From Paenibacillus sp. J5C2022 (GTDB lineage: Bacteria > Bacillota > Bacilli > Paenibacillales > Paenibacillaceae), in the NCBI RefSeq assembly GCF_025567625.1, contig NZ_JAOQJC010000021.1, positions 62,001 through 126,000 on the forward strand: a stretch of 64,000 nt of DNA. The letters run 5' to 3'. Positions 25,626 through 35,098 of this stretch are shown here, in pieces. The notes beneath the pieces were generated by a model, which saw only the letters and a list, made by a program, of their open reading frames with translations, was not told the DNA's origin and made no database searches. Positions within the stretch are counted from its first letter, which is position 1. Each line of letters opens with the position of its first letter. Both the position numbers and the translations under genes were made by a program.

Positions 25626-28600
25626 ATGAGACGCATCATATCTTTGGTTGTGCTGTTAGCGCTTCTGGCTGGAAGCGTTCCGGCGTATGCCGTTCCGGCC
25701 GATCCGTTGGACGAGTGGAGCAGTCGCGGGCCGTTGGAAGGAGACTTGGCAGGCTTAGCGTATGGGAATGGCCAGTATGTGGCTGTAGGGAAAGTAGGGA
25801 AGGTATGGTCATCCGGCAATGGGGAGGATTGGTCGGAGCAGAAGGGCAGCGGCATTATCGCCTTGCCTAATGACGTGGCCTATGGGAACGACAGGTTTGT
25901 CGCAGTCGGGGATGACGGCATAGCTGTGTCCGGAGATGGGACGAGTTGGGTGAAGGACGATTCCTTCAGCGATCTGATCGGTGTCGGCTATGGGAATGGC
26001 TTGTTCGTTGCAGTCGGGCTATTCGGCACGATCTTGACTTCCAGTGACGGTGAGAGCTGGACAAGCCGGGACAGCGGCACATCGGATTTCTATGAAGATA
26101 TAGCCTATGGCAACGGCCAATATGTGGCGGTGGGCGCCTTCGGAGTGGTCTCGACTTCGCCTGACGGAACAGACTGGACGAGTCGGACGAGCGGAACGAC
26201 CGAAGATCTGTATGGCATTGCGTACGGCAACGGGAAGTATGTGGCGTCCGGATGGGGCGGTATCCTGTTGACATCGGATGATGGTGCGGATTGGAGCGTT
26301 CAAGCGAGCGGAGTGGCCGATTCGTTGTACAGCGTCGCCTATGGTGATGAGCATTACGCGGCTGTAGGCGATTTCGGGACGGTGCTGACTTCGCGAGACG
26401 GAGTGAACTGGTCGGTTCAGAAGAACGGCGAAGTGTTCTGGGTGATTAGAAGCGTTGTATATGCCAAGGGCAAGTATGTGGCGGCGGGAGATTTCGGAAC
26501 GGTGTATCAGTCCGCTTATGTCGGCAATGATACCTTCCCTCCGGAGGTCAGCTTCGGCACGAACGGAAGCGAGGCTTGGGAGAAGGCAGTCTCAACGACG
26601 GTGGAAGTGAGCGATGCGGGTATCGGAGTAGAGTCCGCTTCGCTGCAGTATGCGTGGTCAACTGACCAAGTCTTGCCGGCAGCGGGATGGGAGACGTTCG
26701 CGAGCGGGCAGATCATCGCTCTGAACGGAGTGAGCGGCGACTGGTACTTGCATGTGAAGGCGGAGGATAAGCTCGGCAATGCCGCGACGGCGAAGTCGGA
26801 ACGGTTCCGGCTCGACAATACGGCGCCGTCTCTCCATGTTGCGATGATGACGGAATCGGGCGGCGACTATGCGAACGATACATGGACGAACCAAGCCGTG
26901 ACGGTATCCGTTGCCGCATCTGATGCAGGCACGGTGACGGGCGTGACGTATTCGCTGGATAGCGGAGCGGCATGGCATCCTTACGGCTCGGCGATACGGC
27001 TCGATGAAGAAGGTGTCTATGCCCTGTCGCTGAAGGCGGCCGACGCAGCCGGCAATGAAACGGTCGAGACGCGCACGGTGAAAATCAGCAGAAGCGGATT
27101 AATGCTGACGCCTGCCATGGCACTGGCCGGCGGGGGCGCTTATTCAAGTGGCGAGTGGACGAGTGAGAATGTCATTGTGCGAGTAAACGCCACGGCCGGT
27201 GCAAGCGGCATCGATACGCTGGCTTACACGGTGAACGGCGGTGCTTCGCAGTCTTATGCAAGCGGCCAGCCTATCGTTCTGGATGAAGAGGGCGTGCATG
27301 CTCTGCAATTCCGGGTGACAGACAAGGCGGGCAATACACTGGGAGCCTTGTTGACGGTGAAGATCGACCGCACCGCTCCGTCCGTCGGCTTCGGTACGAA
27401 TGGCAATGAAGTATGGTCGAGGACGGCGCAGACGACGGTAGCGGTGGGTGATACCGGAAGCGGAGTGAATGCGGCCTCGCTGCAATATGCATGGTCGAAG
27501 GATGTCGCATCGCCGGTTGATGGCTGGTCATCGTTCCTGAACGGAGACATGTTGCATCCGGATGGTACGGACGGCGATTGGCATCTGCATATCCTGGCGC
27601 AAGATGAGACGGGCAATGTGGCGAGTGTCGTATCGCATCGCTTCCGGCTGGATACCTCGACCGCGGAGCTTGGCGGGCTGGCGGTGTCGGAGGGCGAGCT
27701 CTCTCCATCCTTCGATCCGGCCAGGCTGGCGTATGCGGTCACGGTGCCTCATTCTGTGTCAGCCATCGTCGTCACCCCTTCGGCGATGGCGGCAACCGAT
27801 ACGGTGACAGCCAGCGTATACGGCGAAGCGCCTCAGACCGTGAATAGCGGGATGGCGAGCGAGCCGCTGCCGCTTGCAGTAGGTGATAACGATATTCGCA
27901 TTGGCAGCAAGGCATTGAACGGAGAAGAGAAGGCTTATCGACTGGTCGTGAAGCGCTTGGAGCCTTACATCCCGCCTGTCGTTCCCGCCGGGCCGAAGGT
28001 AGTAGTTGGGGAAGGCGGCGAAGTGCGGATTATCGTAGATAAGGCATCTGTTGCGACCGAGCGGCATAGTGACGGAACGGTTATTCAGGAAGTGAAAGTG
28101 ACGGATCGGGTGATGGAGCAAGCGTTGTCTCTCCTTGGAGATGCTGCGCGTATCGTCGCAGAAGTGAACGATGCGGCTGATGCGGTTCGGGTGCAGCTGC
28201 CCGCGGAGTTGCTTGCCGATGCTGCCGATAGACGTCCGGAATTGACGGTGCAAGTGCAACTGAACGGCTCCAGCTATCGACTATCCATTGCCGCTCTGCA
28301 GTTGGAAGAGTTGGCAGCCAAGCTCGGTGTATCGCTGAAAGAGCTGACGCTGAGCGTCGTGATCGAGCTTGCTGACGAGGAGCTGGAAGCGGAGGTCAGA
28401 GAAGCGGCGGAGACGGCGGGGCATGAGATGGCCGGAGGCGTGCTGCACTTCCGGGTCATTGTGGAAGCGGGAGAGCGGCGAGTCGAGATAGATGACTTCG
28501 ACGGAACGTATATGGCGCGGTCCATCGTCCCGAATGAAGACTACGATAGCAACCAACTGCTCGGGGTATTGTACGATCCCGCTGCAGGCACATTCCACTT

Positions 28601-29330
28601 CATTCCGTCGGCACACAATCGACGTAGTGATGGTACCGGAGAAGTGATGATGCAAGTGCCGCACAATAGCGTGTATACGCTGCTGAAGACAGGCGATGTG
28701 CAATTCGATGACATGCGGCGCCATTGGGCTCGGGCGGATGTGGCGATGATGGCGTCGAAGCTGATTGTGCAAGGAAAGACGAAGTCGACGTTCGCCCCCG
28801 ATGAGACGATTACGCGTGCAGAATTCACCGCGCTGCTCGTTCGTTCGCTGGGATTGTCTGTGAGCGGAGGCGGATGGGCAAGCTCTGCCATGACGTCCTT
28901 CGGCGATGTTGCATCAGACGCATGGTACGATTCCGCTATTCGCGCTGCAGCTGCGGCAGGGCTGATCCAAGGCGTATCCGAAGATCGCTTCGCCCCGGAT
29001 GCGCCCATTACCCGGGAGCAGCTGGCAGTGCTGACGGCTAGAGCGATCGCTTTCGTCGAGCAATCTGCAGTTGGCGCTCTAGCCGCGCAATCGTCGGCTG
29101 CCGCAGATCCATTGGACGCTGATGATGACAGCCTTCGGCCATTCTCGGATCGCCATGCGATATCCGACTGGGCGGTCGATGCAGTAGCTGAAGCGGTGAG
29201 CGCGGGCATTATGGACGGCGTGGACGGCGGCTCGCGCATCGCGCCAATGGAACAGGCGACACGCGCACAGGCTGCAGTCATGCTGAAGCGTCTGCTGCTG
29301 CATCTGCAGTTTGTGTCTGAAGAACTGTAA
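25626..29330 (+). CDS. Secreted SLH protein with N-terminal seven-repeat propeller-like region
   Basis: About 1234 residues. A signal peptide (RRIISLVVLLALLAGSVPAYA) is followed by seven repeats of about 40 residues with the pattern AYGNGxYVAVG...G.(V/I)..S.DG..W, at residues about 45-300, resembling a seven-bladed beta propeller. Next come several Ig-like segments (about 305-670, recurring WSxDxxxPxxGW and LDNTAP), a cadherin-like beta sandwich (about 680-780), a long linker and three C-terminal SLH domains (about 1030-1230) that bind pyruvylated cell-wall polymer. It should be anchored at the cell surface. Two AAGGAG copies precede the gene; ATG 25626 suits the second, ATG 25620 the first. 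The divergent two-component system may control it. Confidence 0.9.
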   Translation: MRRIISLVVLLALLAGSVPAYAVPADPLDEWSSRGPLEGDLAGLAYGNGQYVAVGKVGKVWSSGNGEDWSEQKGSGIIALPNDVAYGNDRFVAVGDDGIAVSGDGTSWVKDDSFSDLIGVGYGNGLFVAVGLFGTILTSSDGESWTSRDSGTSDFYEDIAYGNGQYVAVGAFGVVSTSPDGTDWTSRTSGTTEDLYGIAYGNGKYVASGWGGILLTSDDGADWSVQASGVADSLYSVAYGDEHYAAVGDFGTVLTSRDGVNWSVQKNGEVFWVIRSVVYAKGKYVAAGDFGTVYQSAYVGNDTFPPEVSFGTNGSEAWEKAVSTTVEVSDAGIGVESASLQYAWSTDQVLPAAGWETFASGQIIALNGVSGDWYLHVKAEDKLGNAATAKSERFRLDNTAPSLHVAMMTESGGDYANDTWTNQAVTVSVAASDAGTVTGVTYSLDSGAAWHPYGSAIRLDEEGVYALSLKAADAAGNETVETRTVKISRSGLMLTPAMALAGGGAYSSGEWTSENVIVRVNATAGASGIDTLAYTVNGGASQSYASGQPIVLDEEGVHALQFRVTDKAGNTLGALLTVKIDRTAPSVGFGTNGNEVWSRTAQTTVAVGDTGSGVNAASLQYAWSKDVASPVDGWSSFLNGDMLHPDGTDGDWHLHILAQDETGNVASVVSHRFRLDTSTAELGGLAVSEGELSPSFDPARLAYAVTVPHSVSAIVVTPSAMAATDTVTASVYGEAPQTVNSGMASEPLPLAVGDNDIRIGSKALNGEEKAYRLVVKRLEPYIPPVVPAGPKVVVGEGGEVRIIVDKASVATERHSDGTVIQEVKVTDRVMEQALSLLGDAARIVAEVNDAADAVRVQLPAELLADAADRRPELTVQVQLNGSSYRLSIAALQLEELAAKLGVSLKELTLSVVIELADEELEAEVREAAETAGHEMAGGVLHFRVIVEAGERRVEIDDFDGTYMARSIVPNEDYDSNQLLGVLYDPAAGTFHFIPSAHNRRSDGTGEVMMQVPHNSVYTLLKTGDVQFDDMRRHWARADVAMMASKLIVQGKTKSTFAPDETITRAEFTALLVRSLGLSVSGGGWASSAMTSFGDVASDAWYDSAIRAAAAAGLIQGVSEDRFAPDAPITREQLAVLTARAIAFVEQSAVGALAAQSSAAADPLDADDDSLRPFSDRHAISDWAVDAVAEAVSAGIMDGVDGGSRIAPMEQATRAQAAVMLKRLLLHLQFVSEEL

Positions 29331-29351
29331 GGATAGAAGGGGTAACGACGG

Positions 29352-29384
29352 AAATCCGCTGCTTCGCATGGAGCAGTGGATTTT
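29352..29384 (+). terminator. Terminator after the SLH protein gene
   Basis: AAATCCGCTGCT and AGCAGTGGATTT form a 12-base stem with one G-U pair around an 8-base loop, followed by TCATT. The stem tail itself supplies the U-rich end. Confidence 0.75.
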
Positions 29385-29495
29385 CATTCGTATAGGCTGA
29401 CGTTTGAAGCAATGGAATAGGCATAATCGGGTAACCGGGGATGGCGTTAAGGATGAAGCATGTTCCAATACATGATGTTCAAGTACGGAGACTGC

Positions 29496-29680
29496 TAACT
29501 GGATTTTTAGTTATTATTAAAGGGATATCGTCTTCCGAGTAATAAGCAAATGGAATAGGTACAGTTAAATGGGAGTGTACAGCACAAGATCGCCATATTC
29601 GTTCGAAAGAGCAGCATAAAATCCAGTTGATTGTGACAAATAGGCGTATTTCAAAAAAATAATGACATTAAATCCAGTTA
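29496..29680. repeat. AT-rich element bounded by inverted TAACTGGATTT repeats
   Basis: TAACTGGATTT at 29496-29506 is matched by its reverse complement AAATCCAGTTA at 29670-29680; the neighbouring inner bases (TTATTATT and AATAATGA) also pair. A further AAATCCAGTT lies at 29619-29628. The 185-base element is non-coding and abuts the next repeat. With it, the 696-base gap 29331-30026 holds no credible gene. Whether this is mobile or a chromosomal interspersed repeat cannot be told from one copy. Confidence 0.45.
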
Positions 29681-29843
29681 GGGCGTGTCTGAGAACTCTG
29701 AGGACAGCAAATTTTGCCGAATTTTCGTTCCATGCAAGGCGCGTTTGTGAAGGCGTACCCGGGGGTACGTCAAGCAAACGGAACGAAGCAGGGGGCGGAA
29801 AGGCGGTGAAAGGTGCCACTGAGCGGGTTTTCAGACACGCCCT
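29680..29843. repeat. 164-bp palindromic element with GGGCGTGTCTGA termini (MITE- or REP-like)
   Basis: AGGGCGTGTCTGAGAAC at the left end is matched by the complement of the right end (one mismatch). Inside, CGTTCC, GTTTG and CGTACCC are followed by GGGTACG, CAAAC and GGAACG, so the centre folds into a second hairpin around the run of G at 29760. No transposase is encoded and no clear target duplication is seen. The design suits a non-autonomous mobile element or a structured interspersed repeat. Confidence 0.65.
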
Positions 29844-30026
29844 TGTTAAAGCTGGCTCATTTGCGTATGGAGGCGGTTTTTGACTGCTGCAGGAGCGTGC
29901 TATCATACTTAGCGTCGCGAGGAGATAAGGATGATCCTGCAGGCGGGCTACAAGAGCCGCGAATTATACCGCAAGGATCATCCGTAGTGCTCTCATGAAT
30001 GGTGCGATTGCAGCCTGTGTCATCTG

Positions 30027-31778
30027 TCATCCCCTGCTTTGCCTGCGCCAATGACGCACGGCATCCCGGAGCTGCTGGGGATTGCGGTTGCCTTGCCACT
30101 CCTCCCATACTTTCATCGAGTTTGAAGCAGGCTTGCATTCGGGCTCCCGCACCTTGATTCGGCCTGGTAGCAGGCAGGATGCGCCGGCGACAACCGCTTC
30201 CCCGACGCCGAGAGCGGGCAGCACCTGATCAATGCCTCCCAGATGTTCCGGCAGCAGCAGGCTGACGGCGCTTTTGTCCGCATGATGAATCAGCCGCATA
30301 GCCACGATATGATGCATCTGGCTCATAATTGTCGTATTGATCTCGGATGGACGTTGGCTGACCGGCAGCAGGCTGACGCCGTACTTCCTTCCCTCCTTCG
30401 CGATCCGTTCGAATACATGAACGGCTCTTGCTTCAGCGGCGTCCGCAGACGATCGCTGCGGCATGTACAGATGTGCCTCCTCGCACACGAGTGCGACAGG
30501 ATGCCTCGACTGGCGACCCGACCATTGCTGTATCTGGAAGACGAGCCGGGCAATCAAGCTGACGGCCAGGGGCAGAATATCGGACGGCACTTCGCTGAAG
30601 TCGATTATTTTCACACCTGGCGAGTGCTCTCCCCCTCTTCCCATCAGCGTCTCGGCCAGCAGGTCCAGATAATCCGGCTCCAGCTGCTGCTTCTGCGGCG
30701 GGAACAGGAAGCCGTACCGTCTGTCGCTTCGCTTGGCGGACAGTCGGGGCAGGAAGCGGTTGAACCTGCCATGGAGGGGGCCGTTCGTCTCGTTGCCGGT
30801 TCGAGGATTCACGTTCCTCTCTTCATTGCGCGCCGTCAGCTCCTTCACGACATCGTCAAGCGGATAAGGGACGGGGCTATCGATCGTGAAGGAAGCGAGC
30901 TCCTCCTGCATGTCCGCCTCCCGAAGCGCAGCTTGCTTCGCGGCGATGACGGCACGGCTGAAGGCCATCGCCTGATTCGGCGCATTCTCGTCGCTTCTAT
31001 CCAGAATAAGCGCCAGCATATCTTCGTAGCCAAGCAGCCAATAGGGGAGGAATAGTGCATCAGGGGACTTCCGGGTCAAGTCGGAGGGCCCCGCAATCCG
31101 GTACCTCCCGATATTGGGATGGGCCGCGAGCGGTCCGTATTCCCCGTGAAGATCGAAGAGAATCAGGCTCGCCTGGCGGAGCTCGGCGGCTTGCTCGACG
31201 ATACGTGCTACCGTCCAGGACTTGCCCGATCCAGTCGATCCCACGATTGCGGCATGCCTGTGGAAGAACGCGTTGCCGTCCAGAATGGCCGGAGCGCCTG
31301 CCGCTTGTGCGTATGAACCCAGTGTTAACGGAGCAGCCTGCATCGCGGCTCCGTCCGCCAGCAGATTGACGAACAGGGCGAAGTGCTCGCCCTGGAGCAA
31401 GTAGCAAGCGGCACCTATCTCGGGAAGCCGATCTACTCCCCCTGTGAAGACGGGCCGTTCTCTGCCGCCGCCGGCTCCTCTCACGGTGCCAATAACGCTA
31501 ATGGTCACGTCATTATGCGCCAGACCGCCTCCATAGAGCGCCGCTGCAGCATCCTGCAGCTCGTCCGCATGTACGGGTGCCTTCACAATTCGGTCGACTC
31601 TGCCTATTAATCTGGCGTTGGGGTCCGAGGTGTGAAGGAGAACGTACCCGTTCACCTGAGCCTTGCCCAGCAATTCATTGCTGACGGCCGACACGTTCAC
31701 TCTGTAGCTGTCTACCAGATAGACGCTGCCTATTCTCCATTCGTCATGGATGTGAAACAGACTTGGCTGCTCCCTCAT
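30027..31778 (-). CDS. herA: HerA-family ATPase of a SIR2-HerA anti-phage system
   Basis: A 583-residue hexameric-type DNA translocase. The N-terminal HAS-barrel-like region (about 10-150) precedes a RecA-like ATPase with Walker A GSTGSGKS (180-187), FDLHGEYG, Walker B VALVCEEAHLYMP, and the sensor motif SQRPSEINTTIMSQ. In the characterised SIR2-HerA (Nezha) defence pair HerA forms a complex with the SIR2 subunit. Its ATG lies 35 bases inside the sir2 frame, so the pair is co-translated. Downstream it is bordered by the repeat elements at 29496-29843. Confidence 0.9.
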   Translation of the reverse strand: MREQPSLFHIHDEWRIGSVYLVDSYRVNVSAVSNELLGKAQVNGYVLLHTSDPNARLIGRVDRIVKAPVHADELQDAAAALYGGGLAHNDVTISVIGTVRGAGGGRERPVFTGGVDRLPEIGAACYLLQGEHFALFVNLLADGAAMQAAPLTLGSYAQAAGAPAILDGNAFFHRHAAIVGSTGSGKSWTVARIVEQAAELRQASLILFDLHGEYGPLAAHPNIGRYRIAGPSDLTRKSPDALFLPYWLLGYEDMLALILDRSDENAPNQAMAFSRAVIAAKQAALREADMQEELASFTIDSPVPYPLDDVVKELTARNEERNVNPRTGNETNGPLHGRFNRFLPRLSAKRSDRRYGFLFPPQKQQLEPDYLDLLAETLMGRGGEHSPGVKIIDFSEVPSDILPLAVSLIARLVFQIQQWSGRQSRHPVALVCEEAHLYMPQRSSADAAEARAVHVFERIAKEGRKYGVSLLPVSQRPSEINTTIMSQMHHIVAMRLIHHADKSAVSLLLPEHLGGIDQVLPALGVGEAVVAGASCLLPGRIKVREPECKPASNSMKVWEEWQGNRNPQQLRDAVRHWRRQSRG

Positions 31779-32868
31779 TTCCCTCAGCTCCCCATGCTTG
31801 ATTCAGCATCCCTTTCAACGTCCAATGCTCCGGTTCAGTCGTGACGAAGCTGTTGAATTGGTCGCTTATGACTTCGCTGCCGCTTCCCTGTCGCTGAACT
31901 GCCACGAAGTTGACCAGCTTGCCGCTTCGCATCAATTGCTTGGCATTCGGGGACAGTCCTCTCGCCAATATAAGCTTGGGGATATCCCCATTGCGCATGA
32001 CGCCGGCGAAGCTGCCTTGTATGTGCAAGTCGTTGAAGCCGAAGCCGACAAAGATGAGCGCCCGACACTTGTCCAGCACTTGCTTCATCTCTGCGAGAAC
32101 GGAATTATAAGGCTCCTGATGGGTTTCCAGGTATTTTCCGGTGCCTGGCGTGACGATGGCGGGCGTGATGGACAGCTTTCGCAGTCCAGTAAGCAATTGC
32201 GCACCAATGCCTTGCACTCTCCTCATCTCGCCGCTCGGCAATTTGAACCAGCTCAGAGAACCGTGAGGCTTATATACCCGCACATGATGATGCCTCGTCG
32301 TCACCTGCTTTCGCCCGCTTGCCGTCACCTTCCTCATCTTCTCGTTCAGCGCATCGACACTCAGCGGCATCCCGATCGTACCTTCATCGAACCCGTCCCA
32401 TACCCTCCAGCCGCAGCTGGATGCAGACCACTCAATGAGATGGTCGTAGTTCGTCGTGATAATGTGAATTGTGTCAATATTTGAAGTTAAGCATTGGGTG
32501 AAATATCGCAAAAAACCCGTTGGATCGACACGATAGGATATCGCCGGAAGCAGCGGCTGTTCGTCATGCGCAATGCAGCGCCAGGTTTGCTCCACAATTT
32601 CTTGCAGCAGTATACCGTTGAGGGCTTCGCCTGAATGCTGCAACGCTTCCTCCAAGCCTTGCTTCTCCTCTGTCAGCCGACGCTTGATTGCTCCCCATTC
32701 ATTAAGTTGATTTTGTGCAAATTTAGAAATACGAATGTGTTTGATTATATAGCTAGTCAGCTCTCCCATGCCGGATATGCCCGCACCTGCGGACAATCCA
32801 CTCCCCACGATAAATGCAGGATTCAATCTGACGACGCCTTCAATAAATTCGGAATAATCCTTATGCAA
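31744..32868 (-). CDS. sir2: SIR2-domain NADase of a SIR2-HerA anti-phage system
   Basis: A 374-residue SIR2-like effector. The nucleotide loop GSGLSAGAGIS (about 22-32), Asn140 in TTNYDHLIE and His202 in KPHGSLSW correspond to the NAD-hydrolysing active site of defence SIR2 proteins, and GFGFNDLHI follows. No zinc-ribbon cysteine quartet of true deacetylases is present. The partner HerA gene overlaps by 35 bases. In established systems phage infection triggers NAD depletion and abortive infection; that this pair is active is inferred from intact motifs. The upstream DNA is AT rich and the next gene is divergent. Confidence 0.9.
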   Translation of the reverse strand: MHKDYSEFIEGVVRLNPAFIVGSGLSAGAGISGMGELTSYIIKHIRISKFAQNQLNEWGAIKRRLTEEKQGLEEALQHSGEALNGILLQEIVEQTWRCIAHDEQPLLPAISYRVDPTGFLRYFTQCLTSNIDTIHIITTNYDHLIEWSASSCGWRVWDGFDEGTIGMPLSVDALNEKMRKVTASGRKQVTTRHHHVRVYKPHGSLSWFKLPSGEMRRVQGIGAQLLTGLRKLSITPAIVTPGTGKYLETHQEPYNSVLAEMKQVLDKCRALIFVGFGFNDLHIQGSFAGVMRNGDIPKLILARGLSPNAKQLMRSGKLVNFVAVQRQGSGSEVISDQFNSFVTTEPEHWTLKGMLNQAWGAEGNEGAAKSVSHP

Positions 32869-33016
32869 GAGAAGTCCCTCCCTTGTTCTCGTAACGGTGC
32901 CTGTGGTTATGTTTCCGCACTATTAATAGGGTGGACAAATCTATGAAAAATTAATCGGTCGCAAGCAATGCTCATGTATACTCATAGATTAGGGAACTGT
33001 ACGGTCGAAAAATGCC

Positions 33017-33045
33017 TTGCTGTCATTTTATAGGATTTGTATAAT
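33017..33045 (+). promoter_or_regulatory. Sigma-A promoter of the PAS-chemoreceptor gene
   Basis: TTGCTG, 17-base spacer and perfect TATAAT, 48 bases upstream of the start codon. Confidence 0.75.
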
Positions 33046-33093
33046 AAGGAATAACTTTATACAAAGGTTATACAAAATGAGGAGGGGGTCAAA

Positions 33094-34026
33094 ATGATTT
33101 CCGGCACCGATTCCGAAACAAATAGATCCGCCCAGATGTTAAAGCATGAAGATGTACTTGCAGCGATTGAACGGTCACTGGCTATGATTGCCTTCAATAC
33201 GAACGGTGAGGTGATCTGGGCAAATGCGCTTTTTGCAGAAACGATTGGATATCGTACCAGTGAGCTGGTCGGCATGTCTCACCGGACGTTCTGCTTGAAG
33301 CAATATGCCGATAGCAAGGAGTATGCCAGGCTCTGGGAAGGGCTGTGCAGCGGTCGGGCATTCCAGGATAAGATTACAAGGGTAGCGAAGGACGGTCGGA
33401 CGATCAGACTTGAAGCGTCATATATGCCTGTCGTGGACGATGTGGGGAAGGTATACGCCGTACTGAAGGTCGCGACGGATATTAATGCTCGTGAGCAGGC
33501 ATCCATTCATATGACGGAGCAGTTGCTTGGCATGTCCGACAGGATGCTCCATCGCGCACGGGAAGGCATGAGCAAGAGTCTGGAGGTGGAGGAAGCTGCG
33601 GATAAAGTGGCGGAAGCCTCGGAGCGGAATAAGGCGATTCTGCAGCATCTGGAGCAGCATACGGAATCTATTCTCAGCATCGTAGAGGTCATTCGCCATG
33701 TATCCTCGCAGACGCAGCTGCTGGCGCTGAATGCGGCTATCGAAGCGGCCCATGCGGGGGAGCGCGGTCGCGGCTTCGATATTATTGCCAAGGAGGTCCG
33801 CAAGCTTGCGGGCCAAGTGCAGCAATCCGCATTGGAAGTGAACGGTTATGTGGAAGGAATGGTCGGTCAGGTGCATGCGATCATCGAAGGGACAAATCGC
33901 ACGCAATCTGCCGTTAGCGCTAGCCAGAGTCTGATCCGATTGGCAGTCGAACAGTTTCATGGAATTGAGGAAGCTGCCAAGCAGCTGGATGAGCAGGCGA
34001 AGCAGATCGGAGCTGTTGTAGAGTAG
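33094..34026 (+). CDS. Soluble PAS domain-containing methyl-accepting chemotaxis-type protein
   Basis: A 310-residue cytoplasmic protein without membrane segments. Residues about 20-135 form a PAS domain ([20 protein letters not shown] and a PAC-like [12 protein letters not shown] end). The rest is a coiled-coil MCP signalling region, with the highly conserved hairpin tip [20 protein letters not shown] followed by [13 protein letters not shown]. The helical arms are shorter than in full chemoreceptors. It probably reports a cytosolic signal, such as redox or a small ligand, to CheA/CheW. GAGGAGGGGG precedes the start and a consensus promoter lies upstream; it seems monocistronic. Confidence 0.9.
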   Translation: MISGTDSETNRSAQMLKHEDVLAAIERSLAMIAFNTNGEVIWANALFAETIGYRTSELVGMSHRTFCLKQYADSKEYARLWEGLCSGRAFQDKITRVAKDGRTIRLEASYMPVVDDVGKVYAVLKVATDINAREQASIHMTEQLLGMSDRMLHRAREGMSKSLEVEEAADKVAEASERNKAILQHLEQHTESILSIVEVIRHVSSQTQLLALNAAIEAAHAGERGRGFDIIAKEVRKLAGQVQQSALEVNGYVEGMVGQVHAIIEGTNRTQSAVSASQSLIRLAVEQFHGIEEAAKQLDEQAKQIGAVVE

Positions 34027-34133
34027 AGCTTCATATAGACTGAATCTGAACAAGTCCATGGCAGCAACGGCAGTGTACAGCTTGGTTATGGTATAATAGC
34101 AGCTATAGTAATGGAATGGAGGCCTGTAATAAG

Positions 34134-34481
34134 ATGTCTGATCAATTGCCGAATTGTCCGGAGTGCGGATCAGCTTACACGTATGAGGATAGAGGGCAGT
34201 ATGTATGTCCGGAATGCGCGCATGAGTGGTCCATGGGCACGGGAGAAGAAGTCGGAGATACCGCTCTGACGGCAGTCGATGCCAATGGCAATGTGCTGCA
34301 GGACGGAGACGCTGTAACCGTCATTAAGGATTTGAAGGTGAAGGGGAGCTCATCCGTCATCAAGATGGGCACGAAAGTGAAGAATATCCGCCTTGTTGCG
34401 GAGGGCGACCACAATATTGATTGCAAAATAGACGGCTTTGGCGCGATGAAGCTGAAATCGGAGTTCGTAAAGAAAATATAA
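34134..34481 (+). CDS. phnA: PhnA-family zinc-ribbon protein (YjdM)
   Basis: A 115-residue cytoplasmic protein. Cys8, Cys11, Cys25 and Cys28 form an N-terminal zinc ribbon, and the C-terminal half is the PhnA beta-barrel domain with [16 protein letters not shown] and the [21 protein letters not shown] pattern. Despite the name it is not part of C-P lyase, and its role is not established. ATG 34134 has GGAGG upstream; an earlier start at 34116 has none. It is not in the same transcript as phnWX, over 32 kb away. Confidence 0.92.
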   Translation: MSDQLPNCPECGSAYTYEDRGQYVCPECAHEWSMGTGEEVGDTALTAVDANGNVLQDGDAVTVIKDLKVKGSSSVIKMGTKVKNIRLVAEGDHNIDCKIDGFGAMKLKSEFVKKI

Positions 34482-34551
34482 GGCCTCATCGTCCGAATCT
34501 CGAGAAGTGGGGAATACTAAAGATGAGCATGTCGATTGGAGAGTGGCGATT

Positions 34552-35031
34552 ATGGCGAAAGAAGAAATGATATTGACGCCCGAGGGGTATGCCAAAATAG
34601 AAGCCGAGCTGGAGGAACTGAAGACGGTCAAGCGCAAGGAGCTGTCGGAACGGCTGAAGGTGGCGATCAGCTTCGGAGATCTTCGCGAGAATAGCGAATA
34701 CCATTCGGCGAAGGACGACCAGGCGTTCCTGGAGACGAAGATTCTGCAATTGGAGCGGATGCTGAAGACAGCCAGGGTAGTGGATGCCAGCAGCGCGGGA
34801 ATCGATAAGGTCGGCGTGGGGACAATCGTGACGCTGCATGATGTGGAGTTCGATGAGAAAATTCGGTATCAGCTTGTCAGCCCCGCGGAAGCGGACGTGG
34901 ATGAGAACAAAATCTCGTATGAAAGCCCGCTCGGCAAAGAGCTGATGGGCAAGAAGGTCGGCGACGCCATTCATGTCAATGCTCCGATGGGTACAATTGA
35001 ATACAAGCTCCTCGAGATTAAGGCTACATAG
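34552..35031 (+). CDS. greA: Transcription elongation factor GreA
   Basis: A 159-residue factor that rescues backtracked RNA polymerase by stimulating transcript cleavage. The N-terminal coiled coil (about 8-75) carries the acidic tip GDLRENSEYHSAK, whose Asp/Glu pair reaches the polymerase active site. The C-terminal domain (about 80-159) contains ISYESPLGKELMGKKVGD. ATG 34552 has TTGGAGAG upstream; a longer frame to 34507 is unsupported. It follows phnA by 70 bases and ends at a strong terminator. Confidence 0.95.
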   Translation: MAKEEMILTPEGYAKIEAELEELKTVKRKELSERLKVAISFGDLRENSEYHSAKDDQAFLETKILQLERMLKTARVVDASSAGIDKVGVGTIVTLHDVEFDEKIRYQLVSPAEADVDENKISYESPLGKELMGKKVGDAIHVNAPMGTIEYKLLEIKAT

Positions 35032-35060
35032 CAAGTGTGCGATGAGTACCGGAAGAACGG

Positions 35061-35090
35061 GAGCCGCTGCCTGCTGGCAGCGGCTCTTCT
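35061..35090 (+). terminator. Terminator after greA
   Basis: GAGCCGCTGCC and GGCAGCGGCTC form a perfect 11-base stem with a TGCT loop followed by TTCTTC. It separates greA from the convergent binding-protein gene and may act on both strands. Confidence 0.85.
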
Positions 35091-35098
35091 TCACGAGC

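Noticed and set aside
29565..29906. 113-residue minus-strand frame
   Set aside because: It runs through both non-coding repeat elements and shows no ribosome site or known domain.
29933..29988. 18-codon frame behind GAGGAGATAAGG
   Set aside because: A fair ribosome site precedes it, but it is too short and unrecognised to support as a gene.
34134..34481. PhnA as evidence for a C-P lyase pathway
   Set aside because: PhnA/YjdM is not a C-P lyase subunit and no phnG-M genes are in the window; phosphonate use here rests on phnWX.
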